Source: Atrina japonica (lineage: Eukaryota > Mollusca > Bivalvia > Pterioida > Pinnidae). From it: 64,000 nt of DNA. The DNA lies in contig BROG01000025.1 of assembly GCA_030159075.1 (NCBI GenBank), forward strand, positions 517,001 to 581,000, read 5' to 3'. Made by a program: the position numbers and the translations under genes. Positions within the stretch are counted from its first letter, which is position 1. Each line of letters opens with the position of its first letter. The notes under the pieces are model-generated. The model saw only the letters and a program-made list of their open reading frames with translations, was not told the DNA's origin and did no database searches. Positions 51,276 through 62,447 of this stretch are shown here, in pieces.

Positions 51276-54182
51276 GGACACCACCAAATATTTTCCCATA
51301 GGCCTCAATGCTAATTTACAAAACTTCAGGTCACTGTCACTCCCATGTTTATTAAATCTGGGTCAAATAAGTACCCTGTGCTGAAAGATCAATATTTTTG
51401 ATAACAAAATATGCAATCAAAAGTATAGGTTGCCGTTGCATTTCTACTTTATTTTCACTTGTTTACAACTCGTAGTATTCCGCACCAAAGGAAAATATCT
51501 ATTCTCATATGACCCCTCCCTTTCAATTTTCATCCGTCAACCCTATAATTTCCAAAGTACTACCAATATTCATGTATCTTTTTTATTACCTTAATTTCAC
51601 TTATTAATGGCAAAACTAATTTTTTCATTTAATGACCAATCAGATCTCTGGGCTCATTTTACCCTCCGCACAACTTTGGGTGTCCAAAATGTCTGCGCCC
51701 ATGTTGTAAACAAAGCAGGTGTTTTTCCTATAGATTTATCCAAAACATTGCCAAAAATGGTCATTTTGCATTTTTTGGAAATCTCATTAACTGAACACCA
51801 AGCCCCCTTAATAATGAGGATGGGAACCCAACCTGAAGAAAAACACAGTCTATAATGTGTCACACCCCTACCTCTCAATCCCATTCATTGATATTAACAA
51901 ATAAATACATTATATGAAGAAGTTGTCTGTTTTTCTTTCATGATTTTCATTCAGAATTGTCTGTAACACATACACTTCATTATTTTGAATGATTTCATAC
52001 CATTATTTACCAATATTGACCATGATATCAAATAAGGTTAGACGGTACCCCTTAATAATGGAAAAAGTGACAAAATATACCATTTTCTTCACAAAAACTT
52101 AAAATTTGGATCATTTCTTAATGAGCATGGAACCAATTAGTTGCCAGAAGTAAAGAAGAATTTCTGAAGCTCACTTAAAAGTAAACCATGTCATTTTTTA
52201 TATCATCAAATTGCTTTTTATTGACAAGGAATGAAGTGCACCCTTAATAAAAGTGTAAAACTTCTGGGAGGGGATACCCTTACATACAACACATTTCAAT
52301 AGACTTATTGTGTTCATTTATATAAAATATGTTATGTAATCATTTTCAGACATGTCCATGTTTTGTTTCATCCCTTAATTACAGTCTCATGATGTAACTA
52401 ATTAAATACAGAGGGCAGATAACTGAGTCTGACTTTAAAAATGGTGCAAAATGCTAGTCAAATTGCTTTTAAACGGATATGACATATTTATAGTTCTGTT
52501 TCAGATGAAAAACTAAGTCAAATTTTAATTATACTAAGTTTAGAAACCAGTAAAAGTCAATATCAGGTGTTAATTTTTGTCTGGTATGACCCCAAGAGAG
52601 TGTTAAGTGACATTTGCTGGAAGGGGGGGGGGTTGAAAAAAGTGATTCAAACAAAAAATGCATGACTGAATATTTAGAAAACTTATGAAAACATGCAACT
52701 TGAATGAATATTAGATGAGTTAATACAGAAAAAAAATATAATTGATATTTTATAATTACCTTTACAGGTACTTGAGTATGATAATTAGATAAAAATCTCT
52801 TATTGGACAATATTTCCTGGATTTAAGAAATTGAAATATTCCTTCTACAGGTTAAAATGTTGATAGATTATGAAAAAAATGTTAAAGCGCCCTATTTCTA
52901 CAGAATTTTTTTACTTACAAATTATCTATTACCCAAATTTAACACAATATGACCTAACCACAATGTGGGAAATTCTTGTGTACAGATCAGGGGGGGGGGG
53001 ATTTAAATTAATTTTTATACTGTTTTCAGTGTATATGGCATGATGAAATATTTTACTGATGAGACTTAAATGCTGAAATGCAGTTTAATACAATTTTCTT
53101 TAAAATGATGAGATGGTTCTTACCCTTCAGATACAGTACATATGTACAGCTAAAGGTATAAAATACACTGCATGAGTAAAATGACATGGTCCAATATGTA
53201 GATTTTGCCCTCAAAAGAAGAAAATCAACCAGTCTTTACCTCAAAAAGGTCTGATTTTAATTCATATGGGTTAAAATTTACAATAGAAACATCATTTCCA
53301 AAATATTTTGCTAAAATTAGTCACTATGTATAACCATAACTATATGATTTTTTATAAAAGAACATGTGCATGTTTGTAGGAGAGGGTGGGGGTATACTTG
53401 AATTTTCCAAGTACAGATGGAATTTTGACCAATAAATGATAAAAATATTAGTTCTAGGTGTAATATAAAACATACAGATAAAATTAAGAGATCTCAATAT
53501 GCAACAAATGCATAATAATGTGTGTAGAGGCAACACACCTATTAAATTTGCACCTTGTGGACCCCCAACAGGTACCCCATTTCATAGAGATCCTCAAATC
53601 TGTTTAAAAGTATGAGTAAAAGTGAATAAATTGCAACTTAGGTGATAAAAACGAGAGACATGACTTGTTTTAAGGCTTCATCCAGCCTACATGTGTCAAA
53701 TATGCATTTCTCTATAGGACAGACACCACCAAATATTTTCCCATAGGCCTCAATGCTAATTTACAAAACTTCAGGTCACTGTCACTGTCACTCCCATGTT
53801 TATTAAATCTGGGTCAAATAAGTACCCTGTGCTGAAAGATCAATATTTTTGATAACAAAATATGCAATCAAAAGTATAGGTTGCCGTTGCATTTCTACTT
53901 CAAATTTTCACTTGTTTACAACTCGTAGTATTCCGCACCAAAGGAAAATATCTATTCTCATATGACCCCTCCCTTTCAATTTTCATCCGTCAACCCTATA
54001 ATTTCCAAAGTACTACCAATATTCATGTATCTTTTTTATTACCTTAATTTCACTTATTAATGGCAAAACTAATTTTTTCATTTAATGACCAATCAGATCT
54101 CTGGGCTCATTTTACCCTCCGCACAACTCTGGGTGTCCAAAATGTCTGCGCCCATGTTTTAAACAAAGCAGGTGTTTTTTAC
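51276..54182 (+). mobile_element. ~2.9-kb element with ~460-bp terminal direct repeats
   Basis: 51276-51727 and 53721-54179 are nearly identical (start GACACCACCAAATATTTTCC, end AACAAAGCAGGTGTTTTT). The right copy differs mainly by one extra GTCACT and a few bases. ATAAGGAC stands immediately outside on both sides (51268-51275 and 54183-54190), an apparent 8-bp target duplication. The ~2 kb between has no open frame of note. It has repeated CCCTTAATAA strings (near 51805, 52048, 52241) and G runs at 52622 and 52990. There is no TG..CA LTR terminus and I see no terminal inverted repeat, so the class is uncertain. Near-identity of the terminal copies suggests recent origin. Confidence 0.65.
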
Positions 54183-54201
54183 ATAAGGACTATATTTTTG
54201 C

Positions 54202-54420
54202 GAAGAGTTTCCATACTCTGTGTAATTTGTTTTTTATACCCATTCTGTGAGTTACATGACCACGTGTTTTGTGACTTATTTGTAGACGTTGACATGGATT
54301 GTTGAGGCGTGCAAGGATCGATAACAATGTGTAAGAGATTGTTTCACACCAAGGATGTGCATGAGAAGTAAAACAGTATATTAAAAGATCAGTTGTGACA
54401 TACATAAGTAAACATGGAAA
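54202..54420 (+). repeat. Direct repeat A, right copy
   Basis: AAGAGTTTCCATACTCTGTG, GTGAGTTACATGACCACGTG, GGATTGTTGAGGCGTGCAAG and TTGTGACATACATAAGTAAA. It ends about 70 bp before the NALF exon. Confidence 0.7.
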
Positions 54421-54492
54421 TTATTAAAGATATGAAATTTATCAATTTAATGAGGAAAAATGAATTTTAAATTATTTATGCTTTTCTTCCAG

Positions 54493-54664
54493 TGGGCGTA
54501 CAGAAATTGGTTGTGTGCAACACAGATGACGTTTTATCATTCCAACTTTTCAAAGCCCGTATCACCGTGCCAAGATTTCTGCGAAGCAGTGGAACAAAAA
54601 TGTCCATTCCTGCGCCCAGAGACCCAATATACTTACGCAGGGGAACCCAGTTTTATATGCAAAG
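54493..54664 (+). CDS. NALF1: NALCN channel auxiliary factor (NALF/FAM155/NLF-1 family), internal exon
   Basis: This internal coding exon is 172 nt long: 57 codons in phase 0 plus one base. It follows a good acceptor (pyrimidine-rich tract ending CTTCCAG at 54492) and ends at a GT donor (GTAATC from 54665). The peptide begins WAYRNWLC and continues with a PCQDFC pair, an EQKCPF segment and a YAGEPSFIC end. This spacing of WLC, PC..FC, CPF.rP and Y.G.P.FIC is the cysteine-rich core I know from FAM155/NALF proteins, distantly related to fungal Mid1. NFS is a possible N-glycosylation site. Family members help the NALCN sodium-leak channel fold, leave the ER and reach the membrane, and they bind its extracellular face. 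The ATG at 54460 lies in the intron, so it is not the start. Whether this is NALF1 or NALF2 cannot be told; invertebrates usually have one. The 5' exon is not found in the window. Confidence 0.8.
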
Positions 54665-54894
54665 GTAATCAATTCAATTTAGTGTTTTCAGGAATGGTAG
54701 TGTTATTGCCGTATTGATAGTATGCTAAAGCACCAGAAAATGAATATTATGTTTTTCCTGGTTAATTTGTAGGTATACCAAAATACATTTAGCAAACATA
54801 ATATGATAGATTTTAAATTGAAGACCACGCCCTGCATTCCATGTAGCTATACATGTAGCATCGCATCAAAGCTATTCAATTACAAACAGGTTTT

Positions 54895-56205
54895 GCAGTG
54901 CCTAGACATCAAACAAATCTTCTACATGACACCGTAATGCGTCCATGTGCATCACCTCCTTTCAAATATAATTCTATCGAGCATGTCATCACCGGCGACG
55001 TTTCTATTGTTGAAAATGAAACCTCAAAAAAACTTATCTTAAGAAGTCAAAAATACTGCGAAGTCCGTTCTTTTCATTGGCGACAGAATTTCAGTTTAGT
55101 TATGGATTCTGTTGGAAATTATGCCAAACGATGGGCCTAACATGAAGACGTGGAACCAGACTCTTTGAATGGTTAAAAGCTATACGATAGTTGATTAAAT
55201 CTCGTATTCGAAAACTTAAAGGAACGATGAAAACACGCTATCCCTCTGTTTTTTAGTGATCCAGAATTGTAACCAAGCTGGATAAATTACATGACCAATA
55301 TGAACTGGTCCCAGCAGACAAAGCCTCAAATGATATAGTTTTTATTTGTAAGACATATTTCTATAATTGTTTATTAGAAGAACTAGGTTTTAATACGAAT
55401 TCTGGTAATCATACATACACACGTAGCACACTTACAAAGGACAAGATCACGTGTCCGTATTACGTTCTTTTGATATATCTACAACCGATACTGATTTTGA
55501 ACTACCATATATATATATAAAAGCTAGCCGTGTCCTTTAATTTGACATTTAGATATATCGACGACGTTTTGTCAATTAATGATGACAATTTTCATACATA
55601 TGTCAATGCGATATATTCAAGCAATCTAGAAATTAAAGATACAACAGAATCAAGCACACACGCTTCATACTTAGATATTTTACTTACTATAGAAACAGAC
55701 GGGAAATGAACAACTGAGCTTAACGACAAACGCACTGATTTCGGCTTTTCCATCGTAAATTTCCCGCATTTAAGTATTAATATCCCATGGATCCGATACC
55801 CCAGGGCGTGTTCAACACAACCTATTAATATTATATATACAGAGGTAAACTAGTCACTGACATATTATTGACAAATGGATATCCAAATCTGCGTTTGATG
55901 TCAACGTTCCGCAAATTTTATGGTCGGTAAAATAGTCTTGTTTGCGATTACTAAGTGAAACGTTGAGTTTCCTGTTCGATGGCGGTTGATGAGACATCTG
56001 TACCAACTGTGACGAGGATTCGTTCCTCACGTATTTCATTTGGATTTCACTGTGAACTCACGTCGGGTGTGACCGGTCTACACGGGATGCTTACTCCTCC
56101 ATGACACCTAATCCCTCCTTTCCAGAGGTCCGTGTTTGTCCATTTTTACCAGATTTGTATCTATATCCAGGACATCCTAAAGATTTACAGTTTGGTATAT
56201 GAGAT
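54895..56205 (+). pseudogene. Decayed reverse-transcriptase retroelement (Penelope-like suspected) with 3' tail T1
   Basis: 54898-55140 encodes a segment with VITGDVSIVEN and YCEVRSFHWRQNFSLVMDS. Further on come an ADKASND block (near 55315), a TDTDFELPY block (55484-55510), then YIDDVLSIN (from 55554) carrying the YxDD motif of RT palm motif C, and LEIKDTTES. These blocks in this order are familiar from a retroelement RT common in marine invertebrates. Between FELPY and YIDD most of the RT core is deleted and the frame shifts; stops occur elsewhere. A STFRKFYGR-like end lies near 55899-55925, followed by tail T1 (55975-56205). It lies in the NALF intron, same strand. Family placement is uncertain. 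Confidence 0.65.
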
Positions 56206-56389
56206 TTTTAAAATATTTTATCTACATAGGTTTGGAATTTTAGTCAAACAATGGACAGAAAGATTATTTTTATCTAGACACTCAACTGAAAAAGTTCGTT
56301 ATGTAATGAATCATCCGATTTAAAATTTAATATCAAGCTTTGCACAATAAAACTTACGAATTGCATTATTCTGAAATTTTACTTAACCT

Positions 56390-56600
56390 TGGCTAATAAT
56401 GAAATTTGATTGGCTGAGTATCCAAAGATGAGAACATTTTAGAATAAGTAAATTCTTAAGGTTTATGTTGCCCGACCCTGAATAATTTACATGGACCGTT
56501 TGAGTCCCCGAGGGTATACATAAACCTAGTACCTTGTATTTCGGTACCAGCTGTTCATCATATACTAAAGTAATATTTGGCACTGTTAACACCATTTAAA
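56390..56600 (-). repeat. Dispersed repeat R5, copy 2
   Basis: It is the complement of the blocks at 12845-12905. The inner part has GGCTGAGTATCCAAAGATGA. It lies between the two retroelement copies in the NALF intron. Confidence 0.5.
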
Positions 56601-56864
56601 TTCGAAAATTTCCTAAAGCTAAGATAGTCATTTATTTTTACAGTGGTTACTCTTAGACGTATTTCGGCTATACTCTTAGAGATATTATTTGGCCTTGTAT
56701 GATACCACTTTATCTTTAGAAAAAACATATACTTTTCAAATTGGAGCTCAAGTGATTAAGTCTTATTGACAGAAACGATATCGTCTTGAGCATTATAACT
56801 TTGGTAGTATGTTTATAATATTTTCATCTAGCAAAACGGTTTTGCTTTCGTTGGTATGTTTTAG

Positions 56865-57290
56865 GCCTCGCGTTACCAGCTGGCATTGTCCTATTAAATC
56901 ATTTTTCCAATCTAATAACTATACCAGGGTATTTTCAGCATCTGACCATTTCATATACGGAGGCAAACTACTTAATTGATAAGTACTATAAATCGCGTAT
57001 AATGTCAACATTTCGCAAACTTTACGGTTGGTGTTATGACCTTGTTTGCAATCAGTGTTTCACTCAGTGCAGTTGACTGTTCGATAGTGATTGATGAATC
57101 GTCTTTACCGACTATGATGAGGATTCATTCCTCAAATATTTCACCTGAGTTTAAATGTGAACGCACGGTGGGTGTGACCGGTCGACAAGGTATGCTTACT
57201 CCTCAATGACACCTTATCTGACCTCTACATTTTCAAAAGTCTGTGTGTGTCCAATTTTCACATGATTTGTGTATTGTCTCGTGTACCTCA
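56865..57290 (+). pseudogene. 3' end of a second copy of the same retroelement, with tail T1
   Basis: A STFRKLYGW-like stretch (near 57007-57033) followed by DLVCNQ corresponds to the 3' coding end of the copy at 54895. After it come the T1 blocks: GATGAGGATTCATTCCTC (near 57115), GTGACCGGTCGACAAGGTAT (57174) and GCTTACTCCTCAATGACACC. All upstream RT parts are missing, so this is a 5'-truncated insertion. Confidence 0.6.
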
Positions 57291-57610
57291 TTTCAATTAG
57301 TACGTTGACATTATCCTACCTTCACCTCACCAAACCTCACGTCCACTGACACATAAGGTCGTAAAATAACAACATGTCAAAATCAGTCCATGTGTTTATG
57401 ACTAACCAGAGACAGTGTTTAGACTTAAGTTATCATTGTTGTATGTTGTGGTAATTTACCTTTGTTAATGTAGCAGGTAAAAGTATTTATAAACTTTATT
57501 CAAGATCTTATTTGAAAACACGCGACTCGAATTAGTGTAGGTTGACAAATCGGTCCTACGTGAAATCACTCAAAGGGCCATAAGGTGATTTTTTTTTCAA
57601 AAATATTTTC
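57291..57610. other. Intronic sequence without recognised features
   Basis: Nothing recognised. Confidence 0.35.
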
Positions 57611-57617
57611 CTTTTTT

Positions 57618-59100
57618 ATACGCCCGTCGAAGACTTCGTATTATGATATGGAGTTGTCTGTCCGTCCGGCTTTTTGATGCGATAGGTCAAACACTTATTA
57701 CTCGATTATCGCCAAACTTGGTACGATGCTTCATTTTATGATCCATTCTGACGAATTTGTAAATCCTGAAATTCCAAGTATATTTGGCGGAGTTGTGCCC
57801 CTTTTATTGCTAAATATGAGCATTATGTAGAAAATGCATGGACTTGTTTTATTTTTCATTTAATTCCTTATGGTATGGTATCACAAGAAGCAATAATGTT
57901 TAACATATAAAACGGGTTTTGTTGTCGTGTTTCAATTTTCCACAGAACTGGAGTTTAGCTCCACGTGACCTAGTTTTTTTTCTGGTTTCTGGTGTTCAAT
58001 TTTCTTGTGAGCTCAACTTATCCCACACTTTTCATCCGAATATTTTGCAATTGGTATCGTATGATGTGCATATCGTAAAATAAGTGTGCTGCGTTAAATT
58101 TCACGAGATTTATGGCTTTTTGATTGTCAAAAAAGACATTATGTAGAAAATGCAAGAACCCTTTTTATTTTCCATTTATTTCCAATCAAATTTGGTATGG
58201 TATAACAAGAAGCAATACTGTTTAACATAAATAACGGGTTTTGTTGTTGTTTTTCAACTGTCCGTAGAATTGAAGTTATGACCCTACGTAACCTAGTTTC
58301 TTGTGTTCAATTTCCTTCTGGGCGTCACTAGTCCCGCAGTTTTCACCAGAATGTGTGAATTGTATCATATGAAGATGTGCATATCGTAAAATAAAGATTC
58401 TGCGTTAATTTCACTAGAGTTATGGCCCTTTGATAGTAATAAAAACAAGACATAATTTAGAAAATGCAAGAATTTTATTTATTTTTCATTTAATTCCTTT
58501 CAAAACTGGTGTGGTATCACAAGAAACAATAATGTTTAATAAATATTACGGGTTTCGTTGTCGTTTTTCAACTTTCTGCAGATTTACGGTTATAGCCCTA
58601 CGTCACATAGTTTCTAGTTTCTGGTGTTCAATTTTCTTGGAGCTCAACTTGTTCTACAGTTTTCACCGGGATATTACGCGATTCGGCATGTGTGATTGAT
58701 ATTATATGAAGATGTGCATATCGTAAAATGAAGAAGCTGCGTTAATTTTTATGAGAGTTAAGGCCCTTTGATTGTCAAAAAGAACATTATGTAAAAAATG
58801 CAAGAACTTATTTCTAATTTAATTCCGATTACATTTGGTATGATATCACAAGAAGCAATACAATTTAACATATATTACTGGTTTTGTTGTCGTTTATTAA
58901 CTTCCCGCCACATTTGGAGGTATGTCCTTTCGTGACTGTTTCCAGTGTTCTTGCTCAAATGTTTTGCGATAAAATATGTGTGATTGGTATCATAAAAAAG
59001 ATGTACATATCGCAAAATCAAGATGTTAGGTCAATTTCTACAATAGTTATGATCCTTTACAGCTTTACCTGGATTCACACAGTACCAACAGCATTACAAT
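57618..59100 (+). repeat. Repeat R7: head plus about four ~315-335-bp tandem units
   Basis: The head is ACGCCCGTCGAAGACTTCGT then GGAGTTGTCTGTCCGTCCGG (57620-57680). The units are marked by AGAAAATGCA near 57828, 58145, 58458 and 58793, each followed by TTTGGTATGGTAT, CAAGAAGCAATA, GTTTTGTTGTCG, TTCAATTTTCTTG and GATGTGCATATCGTAAAAT. The units are 15-25% different by eye. Short open frames (e.g. 58430-58699) fall inside units and are not genes. Confidence 0.7.
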
Positions 59101-59503
59101 AAGAGTAATACTACCCAACAAGATCTCATTATGGAATGGCAATATACTCAAAATAGCGCTTCTTGGGGAAACCATCAATGAATCAACAAACAAAATTAAA
59201 CTTGCTATTTTCAAAACTTCTGCCCATAATGATCTCACTTTCGTCGTTGTAACCTACAGCTTCTATCGAAGACTTCAATGTCAACTGGTCAACTGCAAAT
59301 TCAAAAAGAAATGCTTCACAAAAACATGATCACACAATTTAATTACAAACAGATCATATCAGCTGCAACAACCGACTACAGCTCTACCATTGAGCTCATT
59401 TTCACAAATTTGCCACAGTCCGACAATAATTACTTGTCTTACATAGTCTGGTCACATAAATATATAATAAAAATATAAAAACAATTCTATTTTTATCTGT
59501 CCG
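59101..59503. other. Intronic sequence without recognised features
   Basis: A 66-codon frame at 59278-59478 (with FNYKQIISAATTDYSSTIEL) resembles the style of LINE endonuclease-domain ends, where a Thr-Thr-rich segment precedes the last catalytic part. Too short to assign. Confidence 0.3.
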
Positions 59504-59945
59504 TCGAAGATGTCGTATTATGGTATGGCGTTGTCAGTCTGTCCGTCCAGCTGCTTTATGCGACAACTCGAACATTTATCGCACGATTTTCGTCAAACTT
59601 GGTAGGATGCTTTATTGCGTAAACAATTCTGACTAGTTCGTAAATCATGAAAATTTGGCGGAGTTCTGACCCTTTTATTGGTAAATATGTGCATTATGTA
59701 CAAAATGCAAGAATCTTTGTATTTTCTACATTTCCTTTCAAATTTGGTATGGTACCACAGGCAGCAATAATGTTTAATATATATCGCAGGTTTTGTTGTC
59801 GTGATTCAACTATCCACAGAATTGGAGTTATGGCCGTACGTGACAGTTTTTTCTGGTTTCTTGTGTTCAATTTTCTTGTGGGCGCCACTGGTCCCAAAGT
59901 TTTCACCCGAATGTCAAAAAGGACATTGTGTAGAAAATAGGTCAC
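59504..59945 (+). repeat. Repeat R7, second locus with one unit
   Basis: Head GTCCGTCGAAGATGTCGTAT, GGCGTTGTCAGTCTGTCCGT, then a single unit (ACAAAATGCAAGAATC, TTTGGTATGGTACCAC, GTTTTGTTGTCGTGATTCAA). Comparison with 57618 shows that the unit was amplified only at the first locus. Confidence 0.65.
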
Positions 59946-59984
59946 GTAGGGTCATTACTACAAACTGTGTTTCCTATAGTGTAC

Positions 59985-60310
59985 TTAGATTGATATAGCA
60001 TAACAAGAAAGATATACACAGGCATAACAATTCTTAGATACCTATATATTTTGTGAAAATTGCTTCAGAAACCCAGGTTTAACAGTTTTTGTTTTTGCAA
60101 TTGAAAAACTCTACTCTACTCTACCTTACTATTTGTATATAAATACCACACTGGACATTACCCTATTTTCACAAAATATACAGGAATATAAAATGTTTTA
60201 TGTCTGTGTATAGCTGTCATTTGTTATTTAAAACCAAGTAAAAATAGTTAAAGTAGAAAAAAACTAGAAACGATGTTTTGGGTTAACACAGCTGCAACCC
60301 ATTTAAAACT
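59985..60310. mobile_element. MITE family M1 copy
   Basis: It has the GGCATAACAATTCTTAGATA arm, CCTATATATTTTGTGAAAAT, the opposing CACAAAATATACAGGAATAT arm, and a right end GGTTAACACAGCTGCAACCC. The left terminus is not clear. It lies in the intron between the two NALF exons. Confidence 0.55.
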
Positions 60311-61734
60311 TAGGACTTACGACTTCTTGATAAAAAGGGCCCAAGGTATTAAATGGACTGTAAAAGCGTAGCTGACAGTAATCAAGTCGTTTTAGTTGAA
60401 ATGAAAGTGGAACAGTCCATTTAGATTTATTCTCCTCTCTAGCAGGTTCCTGTAAGATCTAAAACATTTGCACTTATTTTGTGATCGTTGCGTATCCTCG
60501 GAGTTGCTTTTAAAAGACAATGGTAAAGCTCTATAACAATAAACAACTGCATACTATTGCCTCTAGGGTGTTAAGCTAATACACTGATCTATATTAGATT
60601 CACCTTCGTCATTATCGCCTGTATAACACATTAGCAGATATTAAATGCCATCATTGTCTATTGCTGTAAATATCGAGTCCTTCCAATCCTAACCGATAAA
60701 TCCTCCTGTAATAGATAAATTTAAGATGGACATGAATGGTAGTTGTGATGATAGCTGTAAGACTTTTTACTAAGTACCTAAAGCGTTTATGTAAAGGACA
60801 ATGCATAGACTGAATCGATTTCCAAATGATGTATTCTACGGCTATGGCATTATCATTCAGTTTTCTTTTATATATGAACTTTTCCTACATTTTTAAAGAC
60901 ATACGAAATCGGATGTTTCCGTTTTTGTCTCAGAGCCTCAGAAATATTTTTAAAATAATGATTATCGTAACAGAAGCTAATAATAAAGGACGTCCAATGA
61001 CGGTGTTTTTAGACCACACAAATCATAATGGATGCCAAATGGTAGTGGTTTCAGATCAGATAATTTATAAAGATGTGTTTTGGTTGTGGTTTAAGACAAG
61101 CTAAATTATAAAGATGTGTATTGGCTGTGGTGTAAGACCAGATCAATTATAAAGGATGTGATTTAAGACCATTTGCTGAGACTTTTCTTATAAACCATAT
61201 AATCAAGATGTGATTTCCTTTTGCCGAGTCTCAGAGTTAGGTATTGTGCCTTACATTCGGTCAATGCCACTATACAGCAGGTCTAAAAGTTGTTTGTTTT
61301 TATGTTGTTGTTTTGTTTTTTTTTTTGGGGGGGGTGTTTTCTTTTTTGTTTGTTTGTTGTTTTTTTTTCTGTTTTTTTGTTTTTTTGTTTTTTTTTGGCT
61401 ATTTAAATGAAACTGAAAATGAGGTGAAATGTATATCTAAATAGCTGTAGCGCATTTGATAAAACTCATTCCTTTCACCTAATCATAATGCATTCAACCA
61501 GTTCTAGATATTCATGTACATGTAGTTCATCATACTACGTACGTAACAAAAGTTTAATTGACCTCAGAAAGTTATGAATTTGTCCGCATCAACTTAACTT
61601 CTGCTGTGAAAGGTGTGTGTGTAAATCTATATCCAATTCTTTGTTAACATTTTTGTTCAGTAAATTCAATCGTACCTCTATTTTCCTTGATTGCATCAGT
61701 AGTAGAAGTTTCATCATTTATAATATCACAGGAT
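60311..61734. other. Intronic sequence with a ~45-bp degenerate tandem repeat and a G/T-rich stretch
   Basis: 61060-61165 repeats ATTATAAAGATGTG..GGTTGTGGTTTAAGAC about three times. 61300-61400 is almost only T and G (TTGTTTTTT runs and GGGGGGGG near 61327), and its two open frames are low-complexity. Confidence 0.5.
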
Positions 61735-61850
61735 TGTCCACTACCTATACTCGGTGTAATGAGCCCAGTGTTTAACCAAGTATTCCCAAACGGGGTGGGA
61801 CCAGGTGTCCGGAAGGTGTCAGCCTTTTTGCATCCTACACCCAATGCAAA
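61735..61850 (-). repeat. Dispersed repeat R6, copy 3
   Basis: Complement of the R6 core: CCCAAACGGGGTGGGACCAG, GTGTCCGGAAGGTGTCAGCC. A further stub, CAGGTGTCCGGAAGGAGTCG, is at 41149-41175. This copy lies 340 bp before the last NALF exon. Confidence 0.55.
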
Positions 61851-62193
61851 TGTTACATAGAATCCTCTCGAGTTTGGTTAAAAGGTCAAGCTGGAAGAAA
61901 AGGTCATCAGCTAGTTTTAGATCTGATTGGTTAAAGGGGGGTCACTGTATATGATCGTACTCAAGAATACAATTACTTTTCTTGAGCGGGTGACTTCATA
62001 TTGTTTAACAAACTTCCTTATATCGACCACACAACTTCCTTAGTAACGATTCCAAAGTTCAACAACGTAACCCTGAAAAGAGAGAGGTATTTAAACGAAA
62101 TTTCCAAAACTGTCATATCTTATCTCTTTGTTGAACACATTTTGAATGTTAAATCTTTCATATATTTGAATGATTTCTATTCTTTTTTTACAG
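61851..62193 (+). other. Intron 3' end before the last NALF exon
   Basis: The frame of the last exon stays open upstream to 62001 without splice need, but the acceptor at 62180-62193 and the phase match to 54664 argue that this part is intronic. TATTTGAATGA near 62163-62173 could serve as a branch-point region. Confidence 0.4.
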
Positions 62194-62447
62194 ATCGATC
62201 AGTAGACAACACACCAAGTCTTTCTGAACAGAAACTGTGTTACCCCCAGTGCCACCTAACAGATCCAGATTGTGAACTTAATTATTCAGGGGAGATAACC
62301 TTAGTGTATAATACAAATTCGACAAGTACTTCCTGCTGTGGACAAATTCACAGACATCGGTATAGCCTGTGGATATGCATAACCTATATATCTTGTTTGT
62401 GGTTAGTTCGGACATTTCTCCTGTTTATACAGACTGGATTGACATAG
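62194..62447 (+). CDS. NALF1: NALCN channel auxiliary factor, terminal coding exon with C-terminal membrane segment
   Basis: The exon follows a strong acceptor (TTCTTTTTTTACAG ending at 62193). The single base left over from 54664 (G) plus AT gives an Asp codon, so the 54493-54664 exon reads straight into this frame; it then runs about 84 codons to TAG at 62445-62447. It carries a Cys pair (LCYPQC), another Cys in DPDC, a CC pair, and sequons NYS and NST. It ends with a hydrophobic stretch of roughly 25 residues starting near YSLWICITYISCLW and stopping a few residues before the C-terminus. A Cys-rich lumenal part followed by a C-terminal membrane segment fits NLF-1/FAM155 proteins. The family match of this exon alone is weak; the call rests on frame, strand, acceptor and the preceding exon. 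The intron between them is 7.5 kb and full of repeats. Confidence 0.68.

Noticed and set aside
51276..54182. The 2.9-kb element as a classical LTR retrotransposon
   Set aside because: Termini are not TG..CA, no gag/pol coding is visible, and an 8-bp duplication is longer than the usual 4-6.
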